From: Acidobacteriota bacterium
GTDB lineage: Bacteria; Acidobacteriota; Thermoanaerobaculia; Gp7-AA8
Direction: 5' to 3'
DNA length: 64,000 nt
NCBI GenBank assembly: GCA_021781455.1
Contig: JAJXWV010000084.1
Location: 1 to 64,000, forward strand
The notes under the pieces are model-generated. The model searched no databases. It saw nothing but the letters and a program-made list of their open reading frames with translations, and was not told the DNA's origin. Below, one piece after another: positions 47,925 through 61,624 of this stretch. Positions within the stretch are counted from its first letter, which is position 1; the number at the start of each line of letters is the position of its first letter. Position numbers and translations under genes: made by a program.

Positions 47925-48712
47925 TTGATGTCCTCCTGCGCGAGTGAGAGTTGTGGCGGGCCGGTGTAGTACGAGACTCGCGTCGCGCCAGCCTGTTTGA
48001 GCGCGGCAAGCCAGAGACTGCGAATCGCGTCGGCTCGTTCGAGGCTGACGCCGCAGCGGTCGTGATCGATCCGCGAAACCGTAACGAACGCAAACTGGAT
48101 GTCGGTACGGGCAAGAGTGCCTGGTGCCAGGACGTGATGGCTCGCGAGATCGGCGAGGAACGTCTTTGCCGACGGCAGTTCTCCACATTCCATCTGCGCG
48201 AAGCTCGATTCCTCTCTTGCGTCGGAAATCACGATGACGAAACGCCGCACCGTTGTGGGATGCGACCAGGCGACGCGCGTGATCGCTTCAGCGAGCGGCG
48301 TGCGGTGAGAGTCGCCGGAGTCGGCGCGACCGCTGAGCGCGGCCATCAGCGTCGCCCGCGCGGTGGAGAGAAACCGGCTTTCGGTTTCACGCGCCGCGCG
48401 TCGGGCCTGGGGTGCATCAGGAACCGTGATGCTCGCGAGAATGGTGGTGTCGGCGACCGTCTCGCCGACACCCCACAAGGTCACGGTGCTCGCCGGCCGG
48501 TCGGCGATCTTGGGCAGAACCTCGTCGCAGGTTTGTCCGAGGGTGGCTCCCGTACAGGTGCTTCCGCCCCTGCTGTCGCACACGATGTCGACCGACACGG
48601 CGGGCTTCGGAGGCAGCGGAGCCGCGAATCCAAACATCCGCGCCGCGTCGGAGTCACAACCGGCGAGGAGCACCCAGACGAGGACTACCGCCGCGAGCAG
48701 CCGGCGCTTCAC
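47921..48712 (-). CDS. Lipoprotein with VWA-like domain
   Basis: A 263-residue protein with a lipoprotein signal (MKRRLLAAVVLVWVLLAGCD, lipid-modified Cys19). The mature part alternates strands and helices like a von Willebrand A fold (FVIVISDAREESSF, DIQFAFVTVSRID) and begins AVSVDIVCDSRGG in place of the DxSxS metal motif, so metal binding is doubtful. It is coupled by ATGA overlaps to both neighbours. An envelope component of the transfer-like operon is the best guess. Confidence 0.65.
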   Translation of the reverse strand: MKRRLLAAVVLVWVLLAGCDSDAARMFGFAAPLPPKPAVSVDIVCDSRGGSTCTGATLGQTCDEVLPKIADRPASTVTLWGVGETVADTTILASITVPDAPQARRAARETESRFLSTARATLMAALSGRADSGDSHRTPLAEAITRVAWSHPTTVRRFVIVISDAREESSFAQMECGELPSAKTFLADLASHHVLAPGTLARTDIQFAFVTVSRIDHDRCGVSLERADAIRSLWLAALKQAGATRVSYYTGPPQLSLAQEDIK

Positions 48713-48921
48713 TTCGCGCCTCCCGGTCCCATGGCTGGCAACTGCAGCTGCGGGGACTTGGGTTTCGCCGGCGCCGACTCGCGCGTGCGGCGCTTGACGA
48801 AGCGCTTTTCGATATCGGCGATCACGGTGCCGAGCCGTTCGCTCGCGGCCTCACCGTCGTCGATGTTGAAGACGACCTCATAGCGGCTCTCGCCGGACTC
48901 GATGATGATGTTTGCCTGCAT
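48709..48921 (-). CDS. Small hypothetical protein
   Basis: A 70-residue protein from ATG 48921, behind GGAGGTGTC. A beta-hairpin-like start (ANIIIESGESRYEVVFNID) precedes a helix and a basic Pro-rich tail. It is the first gene of the long leftward operon that ends near 40333. Its upstream region carries an AATGCGGCGGAATGCGAT motif. Confidence 0.55.
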   Translation of the reverse strand: MQANIIIESGESRYEVVFNIDDGEAASERLGTVIADIEKRFVKRRTRESAPAKPKSPQLQLPAMGPGGAK

Positions 48922-48996
48922 GACACCTCCTTGGCTTTCAGTCGACGTGTTCAATCGACAGCGGCAGCGTAGAAGGCGAGGATGGCGGGAAGGGCA

Positions 48997-49014
48997 AATG
49001 CGGCGGAATGCGAT
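48997..49014 (+). repeat. 18-bp repeated motif AATGCGGCGGAATGCGAT
   Basis: The same 18 bases occur at 42414-42431, and a partial copy (AAATGCGGCGGAA) at 51126-51138, all on the plus strand and all in or near gene starts. A shared regulatory or origin role is possible. Confidence 0.4.
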
Positions 49015-49102
49015 TTAGGACAGGCCGTGAAACTGCTGCACGACCTTGATACCATCGGGCGGATCGGTATCGCCCAAATCCGGCGGATTAGTGAGGTGTT
49101 TC

Positions 49103-49552
49103 ATGCGGTATTGGGTCCGGATCATCCTGGCAATGATCCTTCTGAGCAGTTGTCGGAGGGAGGCGCCGGTCGGCGCCTCGGAGGACTCGGAATCGCCGGA
49201 GACGTTCGGCGCGTACCACGCGGTCCTCGCCGGATCGACTCAATCGATGTATGAGCGAATGATCTTCGCGGAGCTGGCGCCGTCGATCACCGACGAAATG
49301 TCGCGGCGCATCCTGCCAAGGGGAGGATCTCTTGGCATGTACGTCGACCGTGGAGGCGCGCACATCGGCTTCGTTCTGTTCGGTGAGGATGTTCTTTGCG
49401 TCTACACGAATCGCAATAGCAAGTTCGTACGCGCAGCGTTCATGAACGTGAATGACGGTGACGGCACGGTTGGCGATTGGCAGCGGCTCCATCGCGCCAT
49501 GCTCGAGCAGCGAGTTTCCGACTTCTACGACGGGAAGATCGTGCCGAACTGA
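49103..49552 (+). CDS. Predicted lipoprotein
   Basis: A 149-residue protein starting at ATG 49103. The N terminus is a lipoprotein signal (MRYWVRIILAMILLSSC, lipid Cys17). The mature domain has a beta-rich pattern (AHIGFVLFGEDVLCVY, KFVRAAFMNVNDGDG). It is a single rightward gene between two leftward operons. A leftward frame covers the same region but has no ribosome-binding site or recognisable content. Confidence 0.55.
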   Translation: MRYWVRIILAMILLSSCRREAPVGASEDSESPETFGAYHAVLAGSTQSMYERMIFAELAPSITDEMSRRILPRGGSLGMYVDRGGAHIGFVLFGEDVLCVYTNRNSKFVRAAFMNVNDGDGTVGDWQRLHRAMLEQRVSDFYDGKIVPN

Positions 49553-49649
49553 TACGCCCAAGATGGCGGTGACCAGCCGGCAGCCTCCGACGTCCTTCGG
49601 CAAGATTGACGAGCGTGGCCCGCGCGGTTGACGCGTGGGCCCGTCGTCT

Positions 49650-50870
49650 TCAGAAGGAAAACTTCGCATCAACAATCCCTCGTGCTTCCTCGGCCGCGGC
49701 GACTTTGTCCGCGCGCGCATACCGTAGAGTGCTCCGAACGTCAGAATGGCCGAGCATTCTCGCCGTGGTAGTTAGGCTGGCGCCCGACGAAACCAGAAGA
49801 CTCGCAAGCGTGTGCCGCGCGTCATGGATGCGGAATGGGTGAGCGATTCGCGCAATCGTCTTCGCGATTGCGAAGCAGCGCTGGATGCGCTTGATGCAGA
49901 ACGGCTGGCCCTCTTCGTCCGTGAACACGAACTCGGAGATGAGGGGTCGCTTCCGGCATGCGAGAAGTTCTTGCCGAAGAGCGCGCGCGATCGGAAGGAC
50001 CACGTCGACCTCTTTCTTCCTGGTTGTGAGCTCAATCGTATTCGTCTGAAGATTCACCTCGGACCAGCGGAGCAGGCGCGCGTCTTCGCGCCGAAGGCCC
50101 GTTGTGAAAAGGCACAGGAAATATGGCTTGAGCCAGCGATAGCGGACGAAGTACTCAGCTGCGGCTTCGCTGCCCGGCCGGATGCCTGCCCCGATCCGGC
50201 GTTTTCCGCCGAAGCTGCGTGCGCCGCGGGTGCGACCGACCTTCTCGCGCGCCGCCCCTCTCGGCATCACGCTCTTGAGGTAGTCGTCGAAGGCGGCGCG
50301 GTCGTCGAACGCGGCAAGGAATCGTTCGCGTTCTTCATCCGAGAGCTCATTTTTCGGGAGCGTGGTCTTGAGTGCCCGGATCGGCCGGCGGAATGGTGAC
50401 TCGTCGAGGATCTCCCAGTCGACCGCCTTGGAGACGATCGCCTTGAGCGTATTGACGTAGGCGTTGATCGTCGCTGGCGAGAGGCCTTCTTCGAGGAGCC
50501 GTTTCCCGTACATGATCACCGTCCCCGACGTGATCTGATCGAGTCGCATCTGCCCAAACTCTGGCAGCAGCCGTCCTTCGAGCGCGTGGCGGTAGCCGCG
50601 GATGGTCGCGGGCCGAAGACCGGCGGTGATCGTCTTGAAGTAGCCGTCGTAGAACGCGCGGAGGGTGGGGATTTTCCCGTTGGTCTCGGTGCGCTTCCAC
50701 AAGCGGCGGAAGGCGTGAAACCGGTCACGCACCTTCTGCTCGTTGTCGGAGACGAACGTGAGCTGTTTCTTTTTCTGTGATCGCTTGAGATACACGCAGA
50801 AGTGGGCAACGCCGGTCCGTGGATTCCATGTGCAGCCGCGCTCGAGCCGGCGGACGCCTTTCCGCTTCAC
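49650..50870 (-). CDS. int: Tyrosine integrase of the element
   Basis: A 406-residue tyrosine recombinase from GTG 50870, whose start overlaps the excisionase stop (GTGA). Domains: an AP2-like arm-binding N terminus (residues 8-60, GCTWNPRTGVAHFCVYLK), a SAM-like core-binding domain (about 65-165) and the catalytic domain with Arg260 (TGLRRED), Lys285 region, His349-x-x-Arg352 (IHDARH), His375 (LGHSD) and Tyr384 (TLRYAR). It sits 380 bases from the intact tRNA-Ala gene, so it is the enzyme that inserts the element there. Confidence 0.93.
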   Translation of the reverse strand: MKRKGVRRLERGCTWNPRTGVAHFCVYLKRSQKKKQLTFVSDNEQKVRDRFHAFRRLWKRTETNGKIPTLRAFYDGYFKTITAGLRPATIRGYRHALEGRLLPEFGQMRLDQITSGTVIMYGKRLLEEGLSPATINAYVNTLKAIVSKAVDWEILDESPFRRPIRALKTTLPKNELSDEERERFLAAFDDRAAFDDYLKSVMPRGAAREKVGRTRGARSFGGKRRIGAGIRPGSEAAAEYFVRYRWLKPYFLCLFTTGLRREDARLLRWSEVNLQTNTIELTTRKKEVDVVLPIARALRQELLACRKRPLISEFVFTDEEGQPFCIKRIQRCFAIAKTIARIAHPFRIHDARHTLASLLVSSGASLTTTARMLGHSDVRSTLRYARADKVAAAEEARGIVDAKFSF

Positions 50871-51079
50871 GCTCGTTTCGGCGTGCGCTTCGGCCGCGGC
50901 CTCGCCGCCCGTGCTGCGACCGCCCGCTCGACCGCGTCGAGATCGTAGAGGATCAGCCGGTCGCTGATCCGCTGGACCGGGAGCGGGAGCCAGCTCTTCT
51001 CCCACTTGGCCAGGGTCGCGCAGCGGACGCCGAGTTGTCTTGCGAGGACGTGGCGTGCAATCAGTCGTCGTTCTGTCAC
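50867..51079 (-). CDS. xis: AlpA/excisionase-like regulator
   Basis: A 70-residue protein from GTG 51079, behind GGAGG. A MerR/AlpA-type helix-turn-helix is visible (RHVLARQLGVRCATLAKWEK, then RISDRLILYDLDAVE), followed by a basic tail. Small proteins of this type directly upstream of an integrase act as recombination directionality factors. Its stop overlaps the integrase start. Confidence 0.8.
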   Translation of the reverse strand: MTERRLIARHVLARQLGVRCATLAKWEKSWLPLPVQRISDRLILYDLDAVERAVAARAARPRPKRTPKRA

Positions 51080-51249
51080 GAGGAACCTCCGGCTCGATGG
51101 TGCCGGAGGCCGGCGCGACTTCACGCAAATGCGGCGGAACGTCCCGGGCTGCCGGAAAAACAGCAGCGCACACAGCATTGGGGATGGAGGATCGAGGGGA
51201 CGAGACGGGGGGCGTCTCGTCTAAGTGGCTGGAAACAAAGGGGGTGAAC

Positions 51250-51297
51250 TGGTGGAGCTGAACGGGATCGAACCGATGACCTCCTGAGTGCGATTCA
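51250..51297 (-). repeat. attR, 48-bp direct repeat within tRNA-Ala
   Basis: Identical to 746-793. The crossover lies somewhere within these bases. The tRNA remains intact because the element supplied the same 3' half. Confidence 0.93.
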
Positions 51298-51325
51298 GGC
51301 GCTCTCCCAACTGAGCTACAGCCCC
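51250..51325 (-). tRNA. tRNA-Ala(CGC)
   Basis: Seventy-six bases including CCA. The acceptor GGGGCTG pairs with CAGCTCC and contains the G3-U70 wobble pair diagnostic of alanine tRNA. The anticodon stem CCTGA/TCAGG closes the loop ATCGCAC, anticodon CGC. One T-arm pair is mismatched. It is the insertion target of the element. Confidence 0.95.
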
Positions 51326-51440
51326 ACAGAAACCCGGGAAGGTATCGCTGCTAACGGCTTCGGGATGATGGAGATTCCATCGCCGGGAGCGCGCGGATTA
51401 TAGGGGCGGGAGGGCGGGGGCGCAAGGCCGCCGCCCTCCC

Positions 51441-51468
51441 GGTTGCGCGGTTACGCGGTTGCGCGGCG
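51441..51468. repeat. Interspersed palindromic repeat arm (GCGGTTGC family)
   Basis: The arm GGTTGCGCGGTTACGCGGTT is the exact reverse complement of 52237-52256. The two arms bracket the gene at 51604-52101. The same family occurs at 54434, 61533 and 62770. Confidence 0.65.
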
Positions 51469-51603
51469 CGAGGCGAATCGCGTTGGGGGGGGGCGTTGGC
51501 CGTTCTACGCCGGGTAGGCGGAAATCGCTGCTTCTCCCTGAGAGGACCCGTTCCTTTTGACTCCGCCGCACGACCGAGGGAGCCTCGGCGGGCAGGAGGT
51601 TGT

Positions 51604-52101
51604 ATGCGGAAATTCGACGACGATCCCATCGCGGAACTGGAACGGCTCGACGCCTTCCTCGACGGCTCCGAACCGGGAGAGATCCCCATCGACGTTCTCC
51701 GTGAGCGCGGCATCGAGATTCCCGACGAGGCGACACTCGACGATGAGGCGATCCACGAGAAATTGTGGGAGGTCGTTCGCGCCATGGCGGAGATCGGGCT
51801 CTTTCTCGAGGACACCGATCACCTCAGCGACCGGGAACTCTATCGATTCCTCGTCGCGGACGCGCTCATTCAGGAGGAGTGTCTGCCGCTGAACCCGGCG
51901 AGCGGCGGCTGGCACATCAGCCCGATCGGCGGCTGCAGCGAGGAGGACAACGAGATCTATCTTCGGTACTACGCGGAGGACTCGATCCGGAAGGACTGGG
52001 GCGAGGATTTCGGCGAGCCGATACCGGAGAAGGAAACGCGGCCGTTCGATCGCGATCGGATGCTGCCGGCTCACGGACATGAGGTGGATTCGGAGAACTG
52101 A
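51604..52101 (+). CDS. Hypothetical acidic protein
   Basis: A 165-residue protein with AGGAGG six bases before the ATG. It is very acidic and helical (DDDPIAELERLDAFLDGSEP, LRERGIEIPDEATLDDEAIH), with a conserved-looking GGWHISPIGGCSEEDNEIYL core. No family is recognised. It is the first chromosomal gene past the tRNA and is bracketed by an inverted repeat. Confidence 0.65.
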   Translation: MRKFDDDPIAELERLDAFLDGSEPGEIPIDVLRERGIEIPDEATLDDEAIHEKLWEVVRAMAEIGLFLEDTDHLSDRELYRFLVADALIQEECLPLNPASGGWHISPIGGCSEEDNEIYLRYYAEDSIRKDWGEDFGEPIPEKETRPFDRDRMLPAHGHEVDSEN

Positions 52102-52236
52102 GTGTGGTGGCGGAGGTGCGGCCATGCGCGCCCCCACCCGGGCCGAAGGTGATCGGGGTCCTTCGCCGCGCTTTGCCGCTCCCCCAACCACCACCCCCGC
52201 GGCGCCGCCGGCTCAGGATGACACTCGACTCCGCCA

Positions 52237-52256
52237 ACCGCGTAACCGCGCAACCG
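52237..52256. repeat. Interspersed palindromic repeat arm
   Basis: The arm AACCGCGTAACCGCGCAACC is the exact inverted partner of bases 51441-51460. It lies just before the end of the leftward hydrolase gene. Confidence 0.65.
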
Positions 52257-52273
52257 GGTGGGCGGGCGGTAAG

Positions 52274-53059
52274 TCAAAGCAGTGAGTCGATGAACTGCAC
52301 GACCAGCTCGGCGACTCGGGCGCCCTGTTCGATCACGGCGGCGTGCCCGGAGTCGCGGACGATCTCGAGACGCGCGCCGCGGATTCCGCCGGCGATGGCG
52401 CGGGAGTGCTCGATCGGGAAGAGCTCATCGTGCTCGGCGGCGATGACCAGCGTCGGCGCGGTGATGCGGCCGAAGTAGGGAGTCATGTCGAAGGTCTCGA
52501 CGATGCCGAGGATCGCGGCGCCGCCGGCGAAGAACTCGGCCGGCATCGCACCGACCTGGCGGGCGCGCGTCTCGAGGAATTCGGGAGACTGCTTCTCGAG
52601 CCAGGAGCGGCTGAACGTCGTCGGGGCCATTCTGCGGAACAGCTCACCGCCGTCGCGGCCCGACGTTGCCGCGGCTTCGGCGGTTTCACGAAGCATCCGC
52701 GCATCGGCGCTCATCGCCGCAGTCGATCGATCGACGGCCGTGGCGGCGATCAGGCTCATCACGCGCTCCGGCTTCAGCGCCGCGATGGCGATTGCCACCT
52801 CGGCACCAAACGATGTGCCTAACAGGTGGGTGCGGTCGATGCCGAGGTGATCGAGAAGATCGACGACGTCCCGGGCGTGCTCTTCGAGTGTCGCGGGGAA
52901 CGGGCCGGGCGTGAGGTGCTGGCCGCGAAAGTCGCAGCGGATGATGCGGAAGCGGTCGACGATCCGCGCCACGATCGCGTCCCACGAGCCGATCGACATC
53001 AGGCCGCCGTTGAGGAGGATCAAGGGAGGACCGTCGCCGTCGATGCGATGAGTGAGCAT
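52274..53059 (-). CDS. Alpha/beta hydrolase
   Basis: A 261-residue alpha/beta-hydrolase fold enzyme. The oxyanion strand PPLILLNGGLMSIGSW, the nucleophile elbow GTSFG (Ser in LLGTSFGAEVAIAI), the acid in AAEHDELFP and the catalytic His in DSGHAAVIEQ are all present. The length is standard for the family. It is soluble with no signal peptide. The substrate cannot be told; esters or lactones are typical. Confidence 0.85.
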   Translation of the reverse strand: MLTHRIDGDGPPLILLNGGLMSIGSWDAIVARIVDRFRIIRCDFRGQHLTPGPFPATLEEHARDVVDLLDHLGIDRTHLLGTSFGAEVAIAIAALKPERVMSLIAATAVDRSTAAMSADARMLRETAEAAATSGRDGGELFRRMAPTTFSRSWLEKQSPEFLETRARQVGAMPAEFFAGGAAILGIVETFDMTPYFGRITAPTLVIAAEHDELFPIEHSRAIAGGIRGARLEIVRDSGHAAVIEQGARVAELVVQFIDSLL

Positions 53060-53322
53060 TGGTTGCAGTTTATGACGAGGATTCGTCGAGTTTTCGAGAC
53101 GGAATTCAGAACGGTCCCCCGTCAGGGTCAGGATGACACGCGCCTTCCGGATGACACGCGTGGCTTCACCGGGTGTTAGCTGTCACTGGCTGAGGAGTGC
53201 TGCGCGGGACATGCTCCTGAACCGGAGCCACTCGTCGTTTCCGGCGAGTGCGATCGTTGACACGGAGGCGCCCGGCGCGCCCCCCGACTCTTTCGAAACC
53301 ACTCCCACAAGGAGACCCGCCG

Positions 53323-54531
53323 ATGCTTCGTTCCCGCGTTCTCGTGAAGATGCTCGTCTGCCTGGCACTGGCGGTCGCATCCGGATGTTCCCGTCCGGCA
53401 GGGGAAAGCATGCTGGCCGACCGTCCCGCCGTGGCGGTCGAGGTCAGCCGCGTCGCTCCGGGCAACCTCGACGAAAGCATTTCCGTGGTCGGCACGCTCA
53501 CTCCCAAGTTCGAGGGCGACGTGAAGCCCGAGTACAACGGCATCATCAGCGAGGTCCTGGTGACCGAATGGGTGCGCGTGGCGAAGGGGACGCTTCTGGC
53601 GCGGTACGACTCGCGCGATTCCGAGGCGGCGCTCAAGGCGATGACGGCGCTGCGGCTGCAGAGCCAGGTGGCCGTGACCAGGGCGCGTCGCGAGCTGGAG
53701 CGGACGGAGAAGCTGAAAGGCGCGGGACTGGCGACGCAGCAGAACCTCGACGACGCGCGCACGGCGGCCGAAGCCGCGGAGGCGCAGTTAGGCGCAGCGA
53801 AGGCGCAGGAGGACATGGCCCGCACGCGTCTGGCGAAGACCGAAGTGCGGTCGCCGCTGGACGGCGTGATCGGCGCGCGGATGGTGAACCCGGGCGACTT
53901 CGTGCAGAACATGGGCTCCTCGACCACGATGTTCCGCATCGTCGACAACCGGCGGCTGGAGCTGACGGCGTCCGTGCCGTCATCGCAGATCGCCACGGTG
54001 AAGTTAGGCCAGCCGCTCTCGTTCACGACCGACGCCGTTCCCGGCCGCACGTTCGAGGGACGAGTCAGCTTCATCAATCCCGCTGCGGACGAGTCCAGCC
54101 GCACGGTGAAGGTGGTGGCCGTGGTGGAGAACAGCGACGGCGCACTCAAGTCGGGACTGTTCGCGAAGGGCGCCATCGTCACCGGCACGCGGACGGGTGT
54201 GTTGCGCATCCCGCGCAGCGCCATGATCACCTGGGATCCGGCGACGCGAGCCGGCTTCGTCTACGTCGTGACGAACGACCGCGTGGTTCGCAAGGCGGTC
54301 ACGACCGGCGCCGCCGACGGCGAGGAGATCGAAGTGGCGCACGGCCTCGCGGCCGGAGAGGCGGTGGTCACGCGTGGCGCGTTCAACCTGCGCGACGGCG
54401 ATCGGGTGACGGTTGTGACGCCCACCGCCGACCGGTCGCGAGGTCACGAGGTCACGAGGTCGCGAGGTGGCAGAGCAGGCGGCGCTGTGTGCCCCGCAAC
54501 CTCGCAACCTCGCAACCTCGTGACCGGGTAG
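53323..54531 (+). CDS. RND efflux periplasmic adaptor (membrane fusion protein)
   Basis: A 402-residue lipoprotein: signal MLRSRVLVKMLVCLALAVAS then Cys23 as lipid site. The membrane-fusion pattern follows: a barrel/lipoyl start (VGTLTPKFEGDVKPEYNGII), a helical hairpin (about 100-160), lipoyl return VRSPLDGVIGARMVNPGDFV and beta-barrel VLRIPRSAMI. The last 30 residues are encoded by an interspersed palindromic repeat (54434-54528) and give an odd tail. It bridges the inner-membrane pump to the outer-membrane channel and precedes the pump gene by 16 bases. Confidence 0.9.
   Translation: MLRSRVLVKMLVCLALAVASGCSRPAGESMLADRPAVAVEVSRVAPGNLDESISVVGTLTPKFEGDVKPEYNGIISEVLVTEWVRVAKGTLLARYDSRDSEAALKAMTALRLQSQVAVTRARRELERTEKLKGAGLATQQNLDDARTAAEAAEAQLGAAKAQEDMARTRLAKTEVRSPLDGVIGARMVNPGDFVQNMGSSTTMFRIVDNRRLELTASVPSSQIATVKLGQPLSFTTDAVPGRTFEGRVSFINPAADESSRTVKVVAVVENSDGALKSGLFAKGAIVTGTRTGVLRIPRSAMITWDPATRAGFVYVVTNDRVVRKAVTTGAADGEEIEVAHGLAAGEAVVTRGAFNLRDGDRVTVVTPTADRSRGHEVTRSRGGRAGGAVCPATSQPRNLVTG
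54434..54528. repeat. Palindromic repeat inside the adaptor gene 3' end
   Basis: A left arm of repeated GAGGTCAC/GAGGTCGC units and a right arm of repeated CGCAACCT units flank GTGGCAGAGC. The layout matches the repeat at 61533-61612 with T/A substitutions in each unit. It is translated in frame as the last 30 residues of the adaptor. Confidence 0.65.
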
Positions 54532-54547
54532 GGAGGAGACGTAAACC

Positions 54548-60162
<5,615 letters not shown>

Positions 60163-60589
60163 GGGCGTTGTGGATTGCGGATTGTCATCCCGAGCGCTGG
60201 AATCGCGGAGGCGCGACACCGGAGAGAAGAAACGTTCGATCGTTCTCCCTCTCCCCGCCGCAGCGGGGAGAGGGCCGGGGTGAGAGGTCTCGTTCTGGTT
60301 CTAAAGCAGACCCCTCATCCGCCTTCGGCACCTTCTCCCCGCAGCGGCGGGGAGAAGGGCAAGGAACGCCAGAGCCTGCATAAACACTGGGAGTTTCTTG
60401 GAAGCGTGAGCGAGGGATCTGGGCGGGCGGGGCGCGAGGGTCGAGATTTCGACCGCCCCTCCCGGCACCGCCGCTCGTGTTGCGCGCCACCCGGCCAGCC
60501 AGATCCCTCGCTGACGCTCGGGATGACAAGCGTCCCATGCGCGATGCCCTTGACATCGTCTAAATCATGACATAGTTTAATGGTCGCCC
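60163..60589. other. Repeat-rich intergenic region
   Basis: It holds three repeated elements. 60239-60287 and 60313-60364 are GC palindromes of the form CTCTCCCCGCCGCAGCGGGGAG. 60406-60524 is bracketed by the inverted segments GAGCGAGGGATCTGG and CCAGATCCCTCGCTGACGCTC. No gene is supported. The promoter of the Fur-like gene lies at the right edge. Confidence 0.6.
60549..60580. promoter_or_regulatory. Candidate PerR/Fur-like operator, two half repeats
   Basis: TGACATCGTCTAA (60551-60563) and TGACATAGTTTAA (60568-60580) are spaced 17 bases apart, ten bases before the regulator start. The first resembles the reverse complement of the perfect palindrome before the rubrerythrin gene (61018-61032). 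Confidence 0.6.
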
Positions 60590-61000
60590 ATGACCCGGAA
60601 AGTCGTCGAGCTCCTGGCCAGCCACGGCATCCAGCCGTCGGCACACCGCGTCGCGGTCGCCCAGTACGTCCTCACCACCGACGAGCATCCCTCGGCCGAC
60701 CGCGTCTGGAGCCGCGTCCGGGAGCGCTTCCCCATGATCTCCCGGGCCACCGTCTACAACGCTTTGAACCTCTTCGTGGAGAAGAACCTCCTCTGCGAGC
60801 TGCACCTGGCCCCCGACTCGGTGGTCTTCGACCCGAACATGGGCCGCCATCACCACGTCATCGACGACGAGAGCGGGCGCATCTACGACCTGCCCTGGGA
60901 CCAGGTCCAGGTGCGCAACATCGGCACCATCAACGACTTCGAGATCCGCGACTACCAGGTGGTCATGCACGGGAGGAGAAAGGCGCGGAAACGATCGTGA
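60590..61000 (+). CDS. Fur/PerR-family transcriptional regulator
   Basis: A 136-residue Fur-family protein: winged helix (LASHGIQPSAHRVAVAQYVL, RFPMISRATVYNALNLFVEK) and a metal-binding dimer domain with GRHHHVIDDESGRIYDLP. The CxxC pairs that hold the structural zinc in most Fur/PerR proteins are absent. The only Cys is in LLCELHL. It is likely peroxide- or metal-responsive because it precedes a rubrerythrin gene and both carry related operators. Confidence 0.85.
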   Translation: MTRKVVELLASHGIQPSAHRVAVAQYVLTTDEHPSADRVWSRVRERFPMISRATVYNALNLFVEKNLLCELHLAPDSVVFDPNMGRHHHVIDDESGRIYDLPWDQVQVRNIGTINDFEIRDYQVVMHGRRKARKRS

Positions 61001-61017
61001 AGTCTTTTTTGCCGGAC

Positions 61018-61032
61018 TTAGACGATGTCTAA
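61018..61032. promoter_or_regulatory. Perfect 15-bp operator palindrome before rubrerythrin
   Basis: TTAGACGATGTCTAA is an exact inverted repeat (TTAGAC, GAT, GTCTAA). It lies 38 bases before the rubrerythrin start and matches 12 of 15 bases of the copy before the regulator gene on the opposite strand. Confidence 0.7.
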
Positions 61033-61069
61033 TTGCCGACAAGGTCAATGAAAGGAAGGAGAAGCCCCC

Positions 61070-61489
61070 ATGGCTGATTTCAAGACGAGCAAAACGTTCA
61101 ACAACCTCAAGGATGCCTTCGCCGGCGAGTCGATGGCCAACCGCCGTTACCTCTACTTCGCCAAACTGGCCGACGTGGAGGGGCAGCCCGACGTGGCCGG
61201 CCTGTTCCGCGACACCGCCGAAGGCGAGACCGGCCACGCCCACGGCCACCTCGACTACCTGAAGAAGGTCGGCGATCCCGCCACCGGACTCCCCATCGGC
61301 GACACCAAGCTCAACCTCAAGGCCGCCATCCACGGCGAGACCCACGAGTACACCGACATGTACCCGGGCATGGCCAAGACCGCCCGCGAGGAAGGCTTCG
61401 CGGAGATCGCCGACTGGTTCGAGACCCTGGCCCGCGCCGAGAAGTCGCATGCCGGTCGGTTCCAGAAGGGACTCGATTCGTTGAAGTGA
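61070..61489 (+). CDS. Rubrerythrin-type diiron protein
   Basis: A 139-residue protein with the four-helix diiron core: Glu in [34 protein letters not shown] and [10 protein letters not shown]. The C-terminal rubredoxin domain of classical rubrerythrins is absent, so electrons must come from elsewhere. These proteins reduce hydrogen peroxide. A GAAAGGAAGGAG site precedes the ATG. It is the probable target of the upstream Fur-like regulator. Confidence 0.92.
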   Translation: MADFKTSKTFNNLKDAFAGESMANRRYLYFAKLADVEGQPDVAGLFRDTAEGETGHAHGHLDYLKKVGDPATGLPIGDTKLNLKAAIHGETHEYTDMYPGMAKTAREEGFAEIADWFETLARAEKSHAGRFQKGLDSLK

Positions 61490-61497
61490 CCCGATTC

Positions 61498-61528
61498 GTG
61501 TGGCACAGACTTCTTGTCTGTGCCACAC
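61498..61528. terminator. 13-bp perfect hairpin after rubrerythrin
   Basis: GTGTGGCACAGAC pairs with GTCTGTGCCACAC around a TTCTT loop. It lies nine bases after the rubrerythrin stop. No T-tract follows, so it may be a repeat element or stabiliser rather than a terminator. Confidence 0.5.
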
Positions 61529-61532
61529 CGAT

Positions 61533-61612
61533 GGGTTGCGCGGTTGCGCGGTGGCAGAGCGGCTCGTTCGTCCTTACACCGCGAAACCGCGCAACCGCGA
61601 AACCGCGCAACC
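61533..61612. repeat. Interspersed palindromic repeat, complete copy
   Basis: The left arm GGTTGCGCGGTTGCGCGG and the right arm of alternating CGCGAAAC and CGCGCAAC units flank GTGGCAGAGC. It forms a large imperfect palindrome. It ends 12 bases before the DUF3501 start and displaces any normal ribosome-binding site. Confidence 0.7.
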
Positions 61613-61624
61613 ATGTGAGCGAGT

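Noticed and set aside
49088-49720. Leftward 210-residue frame next to the integrase
   Set aside because: No ribosome-binding site or domain is visible, and the rightward lipoprotein frame has a clear signal sequence.
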